Positions 55,304-64,000 of a DNA stretch of 64,000 nucleotides are shown piece by piece; position 1 is the stretch's first letter, and each line of letters opens with the position of its first letter. Location of the stretch: positions 16,908 through 80,907 of the forward strand of contig JAITPN010000094.1 of assembly GCA_031289415.1 (NCBI GenBank). Direction: 5' to 3'. The notes beneath the pieces were generated by a model. It ran no database searches. It was not told the origin of the DNA and saw nothing but the letters and a program-made list of their open reading frames with translations. The translations under genes were made by a program, and so were the position numbers. This DNA comes from Prevotellaceae bacterium (GTDB taxonomy: Bacteria; Bacteroidota; Bacteroidia; Bacteroidales; UBA932).

Positions 55304-57841
55304 TTATCCTCCGCACTTTGAATAGCCGCAGTTTTTACACATCAGGCAGCCTTCGGCGTATATCAGGTCGTCAGAGCCGCAACTGCTGCATTTTTCGCCG
55401 GTGGCTTTTGTGCCGTTCGGGATATAGCGCTTCAATGCACGCTCCACGCCGTTTTTCCACGTGTTGATAGATTCGCTGTCGAGTTCCAATCCGTGTACCA
55501 GATTCACTACGTCCACAATGGGCATTCCGTTGCGCAGCACGCCCGAAATAAGTTTTGCATAATTCCAGTATTCTTTGTTGAACATGTGCGAAATGCCGCC
55601 CAATGTATTGGTGTAGCCGAATTTGTCGGTATATTGAAAATCGTAACGTGTAGAATGGTCTTTACTTTTTACTTTTACAATAGACCCCATTGTTACTGTT
55701 TTCGGGAGCGGGCGTACATCTTCGTCCACAAGACCGGTGAATATTTCGTACGGACGTCCTTTGTATAAACCTACCAATGCAATCCATCTTTCGTTGCCAT
55801 TGGTGAAGCGGATGATTTCGCAATCAAGAATTTCAGGGCGTTTTTTGGGCATTGCATTGTCGTCGTCTTTCTTTTCTTTCGCAATCAGCACGCCGGAACG
55901 CGAGCCTTCGCGATATACGGTAATGCCTTTGCACCCACATTCCCATGCGGTTTTATAAACCACTGCCACCATTTCTTCGCTGATTTCGTTCGGCAGATTT
56001 ACCGTTACGCTAATGGAGTGGTCCACCCATTTTTGCATTTTACCCTGCATTTTTACTTTCGCCACCCAATCTACATCTGCGGACGTGGCTTTGTAGTACG
56101 GCGACTTTTCGACCAATTTGTCAATTTGTTCGTCGCTGTAGCCATATACGGATTCGGCTTTGTGTCCGTTGGTTTCGCACCATATAATAAATTTGTGGTG
56201 AAACACGTTGTATTCTTCCCATGCGTCGCCTACTTCATCAACAAAAGAGATTTTTACATTTTTGTCGTTCGGATTTACTTTGCGGCGGCGTTTATACACC
56301 GGCAGGAATACCGGTTCGATGCCCGACGTGGTTTGTGTCATCATGCTTGTAGTGCCTGTGGGGGCAATGGTAAGCATTGAAATATTGCGCCGTCCGTATT
56401 GCACCATCTCTTGATACAATGCTTCGTCGGCGTTTTTGATGCGTTCAATCATCGGATGTTTTTCTTCGAGTTTGGCATCGTAAATCGGAAAAGCGCCGCG
56501 TTCCTTTGCCATGATTACCGAAGCGCGATAGGCTTCCACAGCCAATATTTTCTGTATTTCTACGGAAAAGTCAATGGCGGTGTCGGTACCGTAACATAAT
56601 CCCAATGCGGCAAGCATATCGCCTTCGGCTGTGATGCCAAGCCCTGTGCGTCGTCCGCCGATAGCTTTTTCGCGGATTTTCACCCACAGTTCCCGTTCTA
56701 CCCGCTTGATGTCGGCGCTTTCGGGGTCGGAATCAATTTTTGCGATGATAGCGTCTATTTTTTCCAATTCCAAATCAATCAAGTCGTCCATCAGGCGCAT
56801 GGCTTTGTACACATGTTTTTTAAACAACGCTTTATTAAATGCGGCTTTTGCCGAAAACGGATTTTCTACATAACTGTAAAGGTTAATGGCGATAAGGCGG
56901 CAACTATCGTAAGGACATAATGGAATTTCGCCGCAAGGATTTGTACTCACCGTACGGTAGCCTTTGTCGGCATAACAGTCAGCTACCGATTCGCGGATGA
57001 TAGTGTCCCAAAACAGTATGCCGGGTTCAGCCGAACGCCATGCGTTGTGGATGATTTTTTTCCATAGCGCCTGCGCATCAATTTCTTTTTTATATTTAGG
57101 ATTCTTTGATTTTATCGGATATTGTTGAACATAAGGTTTTTTTGACAGCACACACTGCATAAATTCATCGTCGATTTTCACCGATACATTTGCGCCGGTT
57201 ACTTTTCCCTGCGACATTTTTGCATCGATAAAATGTTCGGCATCGGGGTGTTTAATGGAAATGCTCAGCATCAGTGCGCCTCGCCGTCCGTCTTGCGCTA
57301 CTTCGCGGGTAGAGTTCGAGTAGCGTTCCATGAACGGAACAACGCCGGTGGATGTGAGCGCGCTGTTCAGCACAGGGCTTCCCCCCGGACGGATGTGCGA
57401 CAAATCGTGCCCCACGCCGCCGCGCCGCTTCATCAGTTGCACCTGTTCTTCGTCCACGCGCATGATGCCGCCGTATGAGTCGGCTTCCTGCTGGTATCCA
57501 ATCACAAAGCAATTCGACAGCGACGCAATTTGTTGTGAATTACCGATACCTGTCATAGGTCCTCCTTGCGGTATCACATACTTGAAATCTTTCAGCAATT
57601 CCATGATTTCTTTTGCGTTCATCGGATTTTCGTATTTTTTTTCAATACGTTCAAATTCGTTAGCCAAGCGACGGTGCATATCGTCGGGCGTTTGTTCGTA
57701 AATATTGCCGAAAGAATCTTTCATGGCATATTTGTTCACCCATACAGCGGCTGCCAGTTCGTCGCCTTTAAAATAATCTTTACTTGCGGCAACGGCGGCG
57801 GCGTTGTCATAAATTTTTGGTTTGGCTTGTTTTGAATCCAT
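55304..57841 (-). CDS. nrdJ: class II (adenosylcobalamin-dependent) ribonucleotide reductase
   Basis: An 845-residue enzyme converting ribonucleotides to deoxyribonucleotides with a B12-generated thiyl radical. Visible are SLSNCFVIG (first active-site cysteine), STNPCGEIPLCPYDSC (NPCGE catalytic motif with the radical cysteine and glutamate), IAPTGTTSMMTQTTSGIEPVF (phosphate binding) and ITVYREGSRSG. The C-terminal tail forms a zinc-ribbon with CSSCGSDDLIYAEGCLMCKNCG followed by the terminal Cys. Length and tail match the vitamin-B12-dependent NrdJ family. The 204-bp upstream gap has no TAnnTTTG perfect match and no cobalamin riboswitch that I can recognise. Confidence 0.96.
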   Translation of the reverse strand: MDSKQAKPKIYDNAAAVAASKDYFKGDELAAAVWVNKYAMKDSFGNIYEQTPDDMHRRLANEFERIEKKYENPMNAKEIMELLKDFKYVIPQGGPMTGIGNSQQIASLSNCFVIGYQQEADSYGGIMRVDEEQVQLMKRRGGVGHDLSHIRPGGSPVLNSALTSTGVVPFMERYSNSTREVAQDGRRGALMLSISIKHPDAEHFIDAKMSQGKVTGANVSVKIDDEFMQCVLSKKPYVQQYPIKSKNPKYKKEIDAQALWKKIIHNAWRSAEPGILFWDTIIRESVADCYADKGYRTVSTNPCGEIPLCPYDSCRLIAINLYSYVENPFSAKAAFNKALFKKHVYKAMRLMDDLIDLELEKIDAIIAKIDSDPESADIKRVERELWVKIREKAIGGRRTGLGITAEGDMLAALGLCYGTDTAIDFSVEIQKILAVEAYRASVIMAKERGAFPIYDAKLEEKHPMIERIKNADEALYQEMVQYGRRNISMLTIAPTGTTSMMTQTTSGIEPVFLPVYKRRRKVNPNDKNVKISFVDEVGDAWEEYNVFHHKFIIWCETNGHKAESVYGYSDEQIDKLVEKSPYYKATSADVDWVAKVKMQGKMQKWVDHSISVTVNLPNEISEEMVAVVYKTAWECGCKGITVYREGSRSGVLIAKEKKDDDNAMPKKRPEILDCEIIRFTNGNERWIALVGLYKGRPYEIFTGLVDEDVRPLPKTVTMGSIVKVKSKDHSTRYDFQYTDKFGYTNTLGGISHMFNKEYWNYAKLISGVLRNGMPIVDVVNLVHGLELDSESINTWKNGVERALKRYIPNGTKATGEKCSSCGSDDLIYAEGCLMCKNCGYSKCGG

Positions 57842-58045
57842 ATTCCTACCCTTGTGTTATTGTATTATATAAAATGTGTGCTCTTTTGAAAAAGTAATGC
57901 AAGTTATCTGTCTTTTGTCAGACAAACAAATTGTTTTATTAACTAATAATTAACAACAAGGGGTAACACAAGCATACATAAACAAAAAACGACTTATCAA
58001 CATTGTGTTGAAAAATCGTTTTTGTTATTTTGCAAAAAGGGGATT

Positions 58046-58534
58046 TTATTGATGCAAGCCGCTATGGGCGTCATAAACCCATATATCTTCAGGGCATTTC
58101 TGGAAAGTGTTCAGGAAATTATCCATAGCATTGTATGCCGAGTGAATGTCTGAAAACGATTGTGCAGAAATACATGACAAGCCGTTTCTGAAATGGAAAG
58201 AAGTAGGCGAATAGCCTTTACTTTCAAGCAATGCCGTCATCCGTTCGGCATTCGCCGGCACTCCGAAGCATCCGAATACCACATGGTAGCGCTGACTTTC
58301 GAGCGATTTGTCAACTGCTTCAGCAGACTGTTGTTGCTGCTGCTCTTGCTGCTGTAGGGAGTCTAAACGAGCTTGCTCCGCTTTTGCAATGCTATCTTGA
58401 CGCGCCGTTTCTATTTTTTTGCGAGCCAGTTCCGCTTTTGATGGGTTACGTAAAATGGATGTATTAATCCATTCGCAGCTGCTTACTGATAATAAAATGC
58501 TGCATGTCAAAATAATGTAACTTACTTTTTTCAT
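58046..58534 (-). CDS. SPOR-domain lipoprotein
   Basis: A 162-residue lipoprotein: signal with lipobox SVSSC (residues 16-20), a charged helix with a Gln run (LQQQEQQQQQSAEA), and a SPOR domain (about 80-155: YHVVFGCFGVPANAERMTALLESKGY ... IHSAYNAMDNF). SPOR domains bind denuded glycan strands, often at the division site. Upstream of nrdJ on the same strand, with a 204-bp gap; a shared transcript is unproven. Confidence 0.85.
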   Translation of the reverse strand: MKKVSYIILTCSILLSVSSCEWINTSILRNPSKAELARKKIETARQDSIAKAEQARLDSLQQQEQQQQQSAEAVDKSLESQRYHVVFGCFGVPANAERMTALLESKGYSPTSFHFRNGLSCISAQSFSDIHSAYNAMDNFLNTFQKCPEDIWVYDAHSGLHQ

Positions 58535-58628
58535 ATACTGATAAATTATAATAGACTAAATAAAAGTCAAATATACACACATATTTTAAAATAAACAAAA
58601 AAAAGTGTAAAAAAAGTAAAAAAAATAC

Positions 58629-58636
58629 TACCTTTA
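58629..58636 (+). promoter_or_regulatory. probable -7 box for the capA-like/purC operon
   Basis: TACCTTTA, one base off TAnnTTTG, 7 nt before the ATG at 58644; the mRNA may be nearly leaderless. Confidence 0.45.
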
Positions 58637-58643
58637 CGCCCGC

Positions 58644-59729
58644 ATGAAATGGTTTGTATCTATTGTGTTATTGACTTTATGGTTGCCTGTATTAAAAGCT
58701 CAAGATACTTTGAATCTGCTTTTTATAGGCGATGTAATGGCGCATCAAAAGCAACTTGATGCGGCAAGGATGGGCATGGCATATTCTTTCGATACTTGTT
58801 TTGCCTACATCAAGCCGTATCTTTCGGAAGCGGATATAGCTATTGCAAACCTCGAAGTTACGCTTGCCGGAGCGCCTTACAGCGGCTATCCGACATTCAG
58901 TGCGCCCGACGAGTTGGCTACAGCCCTTAAAAAATCGGGGGTGGACATCCTGCTGACCGCCAATAACCATACGTGCGACAAGGGCAAAACAGGCGTAGAG
59001 CGTACGATAAAAATACTTGATTCATTGGATATTGTGCATACGGGTACTTTTTACGACAGCGCCCACCGCGCACAAACGTATCCGTTGTTGTTGCAAAAAA
59101 ACAATATTTCAGTGGCGTTGCTGAATTACACTTACGGCACTAATGATATTCCCACGCCTTCCCCTACGATAGTGAACCGTATTGATACCGTACAAATAGC
59201 TATCGACATTGCACGGGCAAAAACGCTATCGCCCGACGTGATTGCCGTGGCGATACATTGGGGCGAAGAATATAAATTATATGCCAATCAGGTGCAGCGC
59301 AACGCGGCGGCTTTTCTGCTTCGGCAGGGCGTACAACTTGTTATTGGAAGCCATCCGCATGTGTTACAAGGTATGGAATTGTACACGTCGGATGATTCTA
59401 CCGTTCGACACGCGGTGGTGTACTCATTGGGGAATTTCATTTCGAACATGACGGCGGCGAATACTGAGATTGGCGCAATGGCGCGTATCCGTGTGGTAAA
59501 AAACAACGAAAAAACCGTTATTGAAAAAGGCGAGTATATGTTTACATGGACTTATAAGCCGGTAAAAAACAATATACGGCATTTTTATGTGCTTCCGGCG
59601 GCGGTATATGCGAATGATTCGACGTTTTTTGCAGATGACAAAGCGTATGCACGCATGATAAATTCGCTGGATCACATGCGTACATTATATAAAGAAACAA
59701 CCATAGGATTTACAGAATATACAGAATAA
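58644..59729 (+). CDS. CapA-family (PGA capsule synthesis-like) metallophosphatase-fold protein
   Basis: A 361-residue secreted protein: signal peptide ([20 protein letters not shown]), then the CapA fold with [41 protein letters not shown] (N-N-H metal motif), [12 protein letters not shown] and [13 protein letters not shown]. Members relate to poly-gamma-glutamate capsule formation, but here no capB/capC is near, so the function may be different. First gene of a run with purC. Confidence 0.9.
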   Translation: MKWFVSIVLLTLWLPVLKAQDTLNLLFIGDVMAHQKQLDAARMGMAYSFDTCFAYIKPYLSEADIAIANLEVTLAGAPYSGYPTFSAPDELATALKKSGVDILLTANNHTCDKGKTGVERTIKILDSLDIVHTGTFYDSAHRAQTYPLLLQKNNISVALLNYTYGTNDIPTPSPTIVNRIDTVQIAIDIARAKTLSPDVIAVAIHWGEEYKLYANQVQRNAAAFLLRQGVQLVIGSHPHVLQGMELYTSDDSTVRHAVVYSLGNFISNMTAANTEIGAMARIRVVKNNEKTVIEKGEYMFTWTYKPVKNNIRHFYVLPAAVYANDSTFFADDKAYARMINSLDHMRTLYKETTIGFTEYTE

Positions 59730-59742
59730 AACAACGAATACG

Positions 59743-60693
59743 ATGAATGCAATAATTTCAACAAATTTTCATTTTGCCAAGCAAACCAACAAGTATGTGG
59801 GCAAAGTCCGCGATGTATATACCATTGATGATAAATATTTGGTGATGGTAGCTACTGACCGCATTTCGGCTTTTGATGTAGTGCTGCCCAAAGGCATTCC
59901 TTACAAAGGACAGGTGCTAAATCAGATTGCCGCGCGTTTTTTGGCGGCGACAGCCGACATTGTGCCGAATTGGCGTATCGCTTCGCCCGACCCGATGGTA
60001 ACTGTGGGCTACCGTTGCCGCCCGTTTCCGGTGGAGATGATTGTGCGGGGCTATCTGACCGGAAGTTCGTGGCGCGCCTACAAAGCCGGAGCGCGTGAAA
60101 TTTGTGGTGTGAAAATTCCGGACGGTATGCGCGAACATCAGGCTTTTGAAACGCCTATCATTACGCCTACCACAAAAGCAGAACAAGGGCTGCACGATGA
60201 AGATATTTCGCGCGACGAAATTCTGCAACGCGGATTGGTCAGCGAAGCCGATTATGTGCAACTCGAAAAGGCTGCGCTGGCGTTGTTCAACCGTGGTACG
60301 CAAATGGCTGCCGAACGCGGATTAATATTGGTGGATACGAAATATGAATTTGGAAAAAAAGACGACAAAGTGTATTTGATAGATGAAATACACACGCCCG
60401 ATTCGTCGCGCTATTTCTACGCTGACGGCTACGCCGAACGCTTTGCCAAAGGCGAACAGCAACGCCAACTGTCGAAAGAATTTGTGCGGGAATGGCTGAT
60501 GGATAACGGATTTAGCGGAAAAGAAGGACAACAAGCGCCGCCGATGACCGACGAAGTGGTACGCGGTATTACCGAACGTTATATTGAATTGTATGAAAAC
60601 ATCACGGGCGAAAAATTCCGCCCCGAACCGTATTCCGACAACATTTACGAACGCATCGAAGTGAATGCACAAAACATGCTGGCTCGATTATGA
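59743..60693 (+). CDS. purC: SAICAR synthetase
   Basis: A 316-residue phosphoribosylaminoimidazole-succinocarboxamide synthase, a purine synthesis enzyme. Motifs: [72 protein letters not shown] and [14 protein letters not shown]. Family length. 13 bp after the CapA-like gene; its stop overlaps the next start (ATGA). Confidence 0.96.
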   Translation: MNAIISTNFHFAKQTNKYVGKVRDVYTIDDKYLVMVATDRISAFDVVLPKGIPYKGQVLNQIAARFLAATADIVPNWRIASPDPMVTVGYRCRPFPVEMIVRGYLTGSSWRAYKAGAREICGVKIPDGMREHQAFETPIITPTTKAEQGLHDEDISRDEILQRGLVSEADYVQLEKAALALFNRGTQMAAERGLILVDTKYEFGKKDDKVYLIDEIHTPDSSRYFYADGYAERFAKGEQQRQLSKEFVREWLMDNGFSGKEGQQAPPMTDEVVRGITERYIELYENITGEKFRPEPYSDNIYERIEVNAQNMLARL

Positions 60694-62459
60694 AAAAAAA
60701 CATTATCCTCTTCTTTTTGCTTTGTATTGCGCCGTGTATGCAGGCGCAAGATGACATTTTGCCGCCGCCTGTAACTACTTCGTCGGAGCAGGTACGCATA
60801 GAGGGAAAGGTATACTACATTCATCTTGTGCTGAAAAAGCAAACGCTGTATTCCATTTCGCGGCATTACGGCGTGAGCGTGGATGAACTGAAAGCCTTGA
60901 ACCCGCAACTGACGGAAGGATTGAAAGAAGGCGACCGTTTGAAAATCCCTGTGATTAAAGGTCATATTTTCTCCGACAATCAAGCGCAGGAACAAACATA
61001 CTACACGCACCTTGTGTTGAAAAAGCAAACGCTGTATTCCATTTCGCGGCACTACGGCGTAAGCATGGACGAGCTGAAAGCGTTGAATCCGCAATTGGCG
61101 GACGGGTTGAAAGAAGGCGACCATTTGAAAATTCCTGTCGTCAAAACCACTGTACCGCCCGATGATACGACGAAAAACACGGCGGCGCAAACGCCGCCGC
61201 CGCCCGCATCGGATATCGTAATACAACCTTTTACGGCTGAAAACATATTGCCGCTTGCCGACTCTGTGGATTCGACATCCATACAGCCGCCCTACGGCGC
61301 ATATCTTGAAGAAACGCAGCCGCCGTGCGGCGTACAGCCTTACGACCCCGAAACAACGGCGTACCGTATTGCGCTGGTATTGCCGTTTGAAAAGCTGCCG
61401 ACGTCTGAAATTGCTGTGTCCGATACATCGAAAGAAATACTGCCCGAACGCCTTCACGCGTCCAATAACTTCATGGAATTTTACGCCGGCTTTTTGTTGG
61501 CATTGGAAGATATGAAACGGCAAGGCTTTTCGTTCTACCTTTCCGTGTACGACGAAAACAACCTTGACGCGCTGATGCAGCAAGACCAATTTCGATATGC
61601 CGACTTGGTTATAGGACCTGTGTATGCGTCGTCTTTAAAAACATTTTTGCCTTATGCGCAGGAACGGAAAATCAACGTAGTGTCGCCGCTCGACCCGAAA
61701 GCAGAAACGCTACTGCGCCGCAATCCTACATTTTTCCAAGTGCCGCCCGTATTCTATGCACAACAAGAAAAACTGACGGAACATATTCCGTGGAAAACCG
61801 ACCGCGTGCTGCTGATTTACGAAGAAGACGGCAAGGAAGACAAACTTGTGCAAAGCTACAAAACCATGCTTAACGCGAAAGCCGATACGGTAATTACGTT
61901 TCACTATAAAGTAGCAAAAGGACTGTTGGTGCGTGATAATCTGCGCCCTTTGCTGAGCCGCGGCATACACAACCATATTGTGGTAGCGTCGAACAATGAA
62001 GCGCTCGTGTCGGACGTAGCCTCCAACCTAAGCTACCTGCACACGATTTTGAAATACCCTGCCACGCTTTACGGGCAGGCGGCGTGGCGGAATTTTGAAA
62101 ACGTAGACTTGACATATTTCCACCACATGAACCTGCACCTCGCCGTGCCGTTTGTCGTAGACTACCGACGCGGCGACGTGCGGCGGTTTGTGGCGCGCTT
62201 CCACGTACAATTCAAAGCAGACCCCTCGCAATATGCGTTTCAAGGCTACGACGTAGCTTTCTATTTCGCCACGGCGCTGCGCAATTACGGCAAAGACTTT
62301 GCCGGCTGCCTTTCGGGCATGACGCTCGAACTGCTGCAAGGCGACTATATTTTCCGCCGCCCCTCTTCCGACGCGGGATACCTCAACACCGGCTCGTGCC
62401 TCATCACTTACACGCCCGATTTTTTCATCAATAAAGAAACAAGAATTACTAATAAATAA
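60690..62459 (+). CDS. LysM protein with periplasmic-binding-protein-like domain
   Basis: A 589-residue exported protein (signal [20 protein letters not shown]). Two nearly identical LysM modules (about 40-92 and 104-152; both contain [19 protein letters not shown] and [10 protein letters not shown]) for peptidoglycan binding are followed by a Pro-rich linker. A domain resembling type I periplasmic binding proteins follows ([47 protein letters not shown]). This layout is common in Bacteroidales; the ligand is unknown. Overlaps purC by 4 bp and is 5 bp from the next gene. Confidence 0.87.
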   Translation: MKKNIILFFLLCIAPCMQAQDDILPPPVTTSSEQVRIEGKVYYIHLVLKKQTLYSISRHYGVSVDELKALNPQLTEGLKEGDRLKIPVIKGHIFSDNQAQEQTYYTHLVLKKQTLYSISRHYGVSMDELKALNPQLADGLKEGDHLKIPVVKTTVPPDDTTKNTAAQTPPPPASDIVIQPFTAENILPLADSVDSTSIQPPYGAYLEETQPPCGVQPYDPETTAYRIALVLPFEKLPTSEIAVSDTSKEILPERLHASNNFMEFYAGFLLALEDMKRQGFSFYLSVYDENNLDALMQQDQFRYADLVIGPVYASSLKTFLPYAQERKINVVSPLDPKAETLLRRNPTFFQVPPVFYAQQEKLTEHIPWKTDRVLLIYEEDGKEDKLVQSYKTMLNAKADTVITFHYKVAKGLLVRDNLRPLLSRGIHNHIVVASNNEALVSDVASNLSYLHTILKYPATLYGQAAWRNFENVDLTYFHHMNLHLAVPFVVDYRRGDVRRFVARFHVQFKADPSQYAFQGYDVAFYFATALRNYGKDFAGCLSGMTLELLQGDYIFRRPSSDAGYLNTGSCLITYTPDFFINKETRITNK

Positions 62460-62464
62460 AGATA

Positions 62465-63379
62465 ATGAATATGGACGATTCTCTTAACACCCAACAACCT
62501 GCTGCAGCCAACCCTCAGGCGAAAACCGCCAAAACCGTGATGATTGTCTTAGCCTGCGCGCTGGCGCTCGTGGCGGCGGTATTCGCATACGTGTGGATAG
62601 ACCGCGCAAAAATAATTGGCGAACTGACCACCGACAAAACCGCGCTGGAACATAACCTCGAACAGTTGCGCGACGAATATGCGCAACTCGAAACGTCCAA
62701 CGATACGCTTAACGCTAACTTGGCGGAAGAACGCGAAAAAGTAGACGTGCTCATCGAACGCCTGAAAACGACGGAAGCCGCCAACCGTTCAAAAATACGC
62801 CAATATGAAAAAGAATTGGGTTCGCTGCGCGATATTATGCGCAACTATGTACAACAAATCGACTCCCTCAATACGCTAAACCAGCGGCTGCGCGCCGAAA
62901 CCGTGATAGCCAAAACCGAAGCGCGCGACGTAAGCCGCAAATACGAAACGCTGGTGAAACACACCGACGACCTTACCGCGCAAGTCGAAAAAGGCGCGGC
63001 GGTGAAAGTGCGCGACGTCCACGTTACCGCCATCACGGAAAAAGGCAAAGAAACGCCGCGTTCGCGCAATACGGCGCAAATACGCACCTGCTTCTCATTC
63101 CTCGAAAACAGCATCGCCGCCAAAGGCGTACGCAACGTATACATCAGAGTCAAAGGCGCCGACGGAATTATACTGGCGCAGGCGGAAAACACATACTTCA
63201 CCGCAGGCGGCGAACAACTTATCTACTCCGCCGTGCGCGAAATAGACTATCAAGGCGACGACTTGGACGTGTGCGTCTACTACGGAAGCCGCAACGACCG
63301 CTTCGTCAAAGGCGAATATACGGTAGATATCTATTCGGGCGGCGCGCTTGTCGGCAGCGGACAGTTGCTGCTGAAATAA
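62465..63379 (+). CDS. membrane-anchored coiled-coil protein
   Basis: A 304-residue protein: short cytoplasmic N terminus, one membrane span (about 24-45, MIVLACALALVAAVFAYVWI), a long coiled coil (about 55-175) and a C-terminal beta-rich domain (about 190-304; VRDVHVTAITEKGKETPRS, VYIRVKGADGIIL, GSGQLLLK). It is a widespread Bacteroidota type without assigned function. Last gene of the capA-like/purC run; convergent with the AraC gene, 4 bp apart. Confidence 0.8.
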   Translation: MNMDDSLNTQQPAAANPQAKTAKTVMIVLACALALVAAVFAYVWIDRAKIIGELTTDKTALEHNLEQLRDEYAQLETSNDTLNANLAEEREKVDVLIERLKTTEAANRSKIRQYEKELGSLRDIMRNYVQQIDSLNTLNQRLRAETVIAKTEARDVSRKYETLVKHTDDLTAQVEKGAAVKVRDVHVTAITEKGKETPRSRNTAQIRTCFSFLENSIAAKGVRNVYIRVKGADGIILAQAENTYFTAGGEQLIYSAVREIDYQGDDLDVCVYYGSRNDRFVKGEYTVDIYSGGALVGSGQLLLK

Positions 63380-63383
63380 CCCC

Positions 63384-64000
63384 TCACTTCCCCCGATACT
63401 CACTCGGCGACATGCCTACAAGCCGTTTGAAGTATTTCCCGAAAAACGACTGGTTGGCAAAGTTCAGTTCATCGCTGATTTGCTGTATCGTCATATTGGT
63501 CGATTTGAGCAGCGATTTGGCTTCCAGCAACACATAGTCGGTTATCCATTCAAACGCCGATTTGCCGGTTGTTTCCTTGATGGCGGCGGATAAATATTTT
63601 GGCGCCACGCACAACTTGTCGGCATAAAAACCCACCTCGCGCGAATCCTTGTAATGTTGCAGCACCAAACGGTAAAACGAGTTGAACAGTTCGTCCTTTT
63701 TGTTTGTGGGGGCGGCATTTTCTTGTCGCAGCTGGTCAACATCGTTGATACCGTAGAAAAAAGCCTGCGACAGCAAGCGTACCATTTCCAACCGGTGCGG
63801 GTTACGGATTTGTTGTACAGCCTTTTTAATCGTATAATAATAGTCCGAGACAAGCGCCATCTCCTCGTCGTTCAGATGCACCACCGGATTTTCTCTCAGG
63901 TAGAGGAATACGGGAATCACATCTTTCATGTTCAGTTCGAGGTTTTCGATAAAACGTTGCGACATGACGGTCATCAATGCCGAAAAGTCATCGCTCCGGT
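63384..64000 (-). CDS. AraC-family transcriptional regulator (cut by window end)
   Basis: The C-terminal ~205 residues are visible. The frame remains open to the window edge (RSDDFSALMTVMSQRF before the first possible start), so the true N terminus, probably a cupin-like sensor domain, lies outside. The double helix-turn-helix is at the C-terminal end: APKYLSAAIKETTGKSAFEW and TIQQISDELNFANQSFFGKYFKRLVGMSPSEYR, the standard AraC signature. The regulated genes cannot be named from this window. Confidence 0.92.
   Translation of the reverse strand, partial: RSDDFSALMTVMSQRFIENLELNMKDVIPVFLYLRENPVVHLNDEEMALVSDYYYTIKKAVQQIRNPHRLEMVRLLSQAFFYGINDVDQLRQENAAPTNKKDELFNSFYRLVLQHYKDSREVGFYADKLCVAPKYLSAAIKETTGKSAFEWITDYVLLEAKSLLKSTNMTIQQISDELNFANQSFFGKYFKRLVGMSPSEYRGK

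Noticed and set aside
57842..58045. Cobalamin riboswitch or NrdR box upstream of nrdJ
   Set aside because: I find neither the B12-box-like conserved core nor a convincing pair of NrdR boxes.

Overview
The window comes from a Bacteroidales (Bacteroidota) chromosome. The evidence is the recurrent promoter box TAnnTTTG(C) in front of many genes, very A-rich and poorly conserved ribosome binding sites, a type IX secretion (T9SS) component (PorE-like) together with a T9SS cargo protein carrying a C-terminal sorting domain, many lipoproteins, a SusC-like TonB receptor, and family-specific enzyme forms (long AIR synthase, short MetH). I see no rRNA operon, CRISPR array or complete insertion sequence. 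The species cannot be named from this sequence.

Layout. 1-9137: partial TonB-dependent receptor (-), an intergenic 21-bp repeat array, a fold-III PLP decarboxylase, tadA and a beta-CASP metallo-hydrolase (-), a lipoprotein aspartic protease (-), and a PspC/PadR/PspC operon (+). 9138-10690: a second 21-bp array with its own promoter and leader ORF, followed by a stub of a Bacteroidota protein family and an unknown lipoprotein. 10730-15130: rpsT and tRNA-Glu (-), lepA (+), transketolase (-). 15250-16850: 92-bp tandem and inverted repeats on both sides of a RelE/ParE-type toxin-antitoxin pair, then mononucleotide tracts, promoters and a hairpin leading into an 8.7-kb gene for a modular T9SS-secreted protein (16849-25524) and an OmpA-family partner. 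27735-31170: a four-gene catabolic-looking operon (DapA-like aldolase, 2-hydroxyacid dehydrogenase, SDR, cyclase). 31207-35238: porin, imelysin and di-haem oxidoreductase operon (-). 35435-41308: gyrA, TPR protein, uvrB (-). 41440-46985: a small unknown gene, then aspS-metH and rplU-rpmA (-). 47141-49820: OmpA lipoprotein, ATPase, ubiX (+). 49824-51142: long inverted repeat, a conserved family gene and a third 21-bp array (-). 51204-64000: porE, purM (+); nrdJ, ispE and a SPOR lipoprotein (-); capA-like, purC, LysM protein and coiled-coil membrane protein (+); AraC regulator (-, cut by the window end).

The most unusual signal is the set of three 21-bp tandem arrays (1311-1541, 9471-9701, 50670-51000). 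Their unit sequences differ, but the period is the same, the GGGnACTCC-type core is shared, each core is the centre of an inverted repeat, and each array follows an ATAATATA motif. Arrays 2 and 3 are parts of recognisably homologous loci: promoter, leader ORF, array, and the first ~27 codons of the same protein family. Homology then stops abruptly, and each locus continues into a different gene. This looks like a mobile or recombining 5' cassette, or a repeat-based regulatory element.

Metabolic links: MetH and NrdJ both need cobalamin. purM and purC belong to purine synthesis. ispE points to the MEP isoprenoid pathway. The porin/imelysin/di-haem cluster probably serves metal (iron) acquisition.
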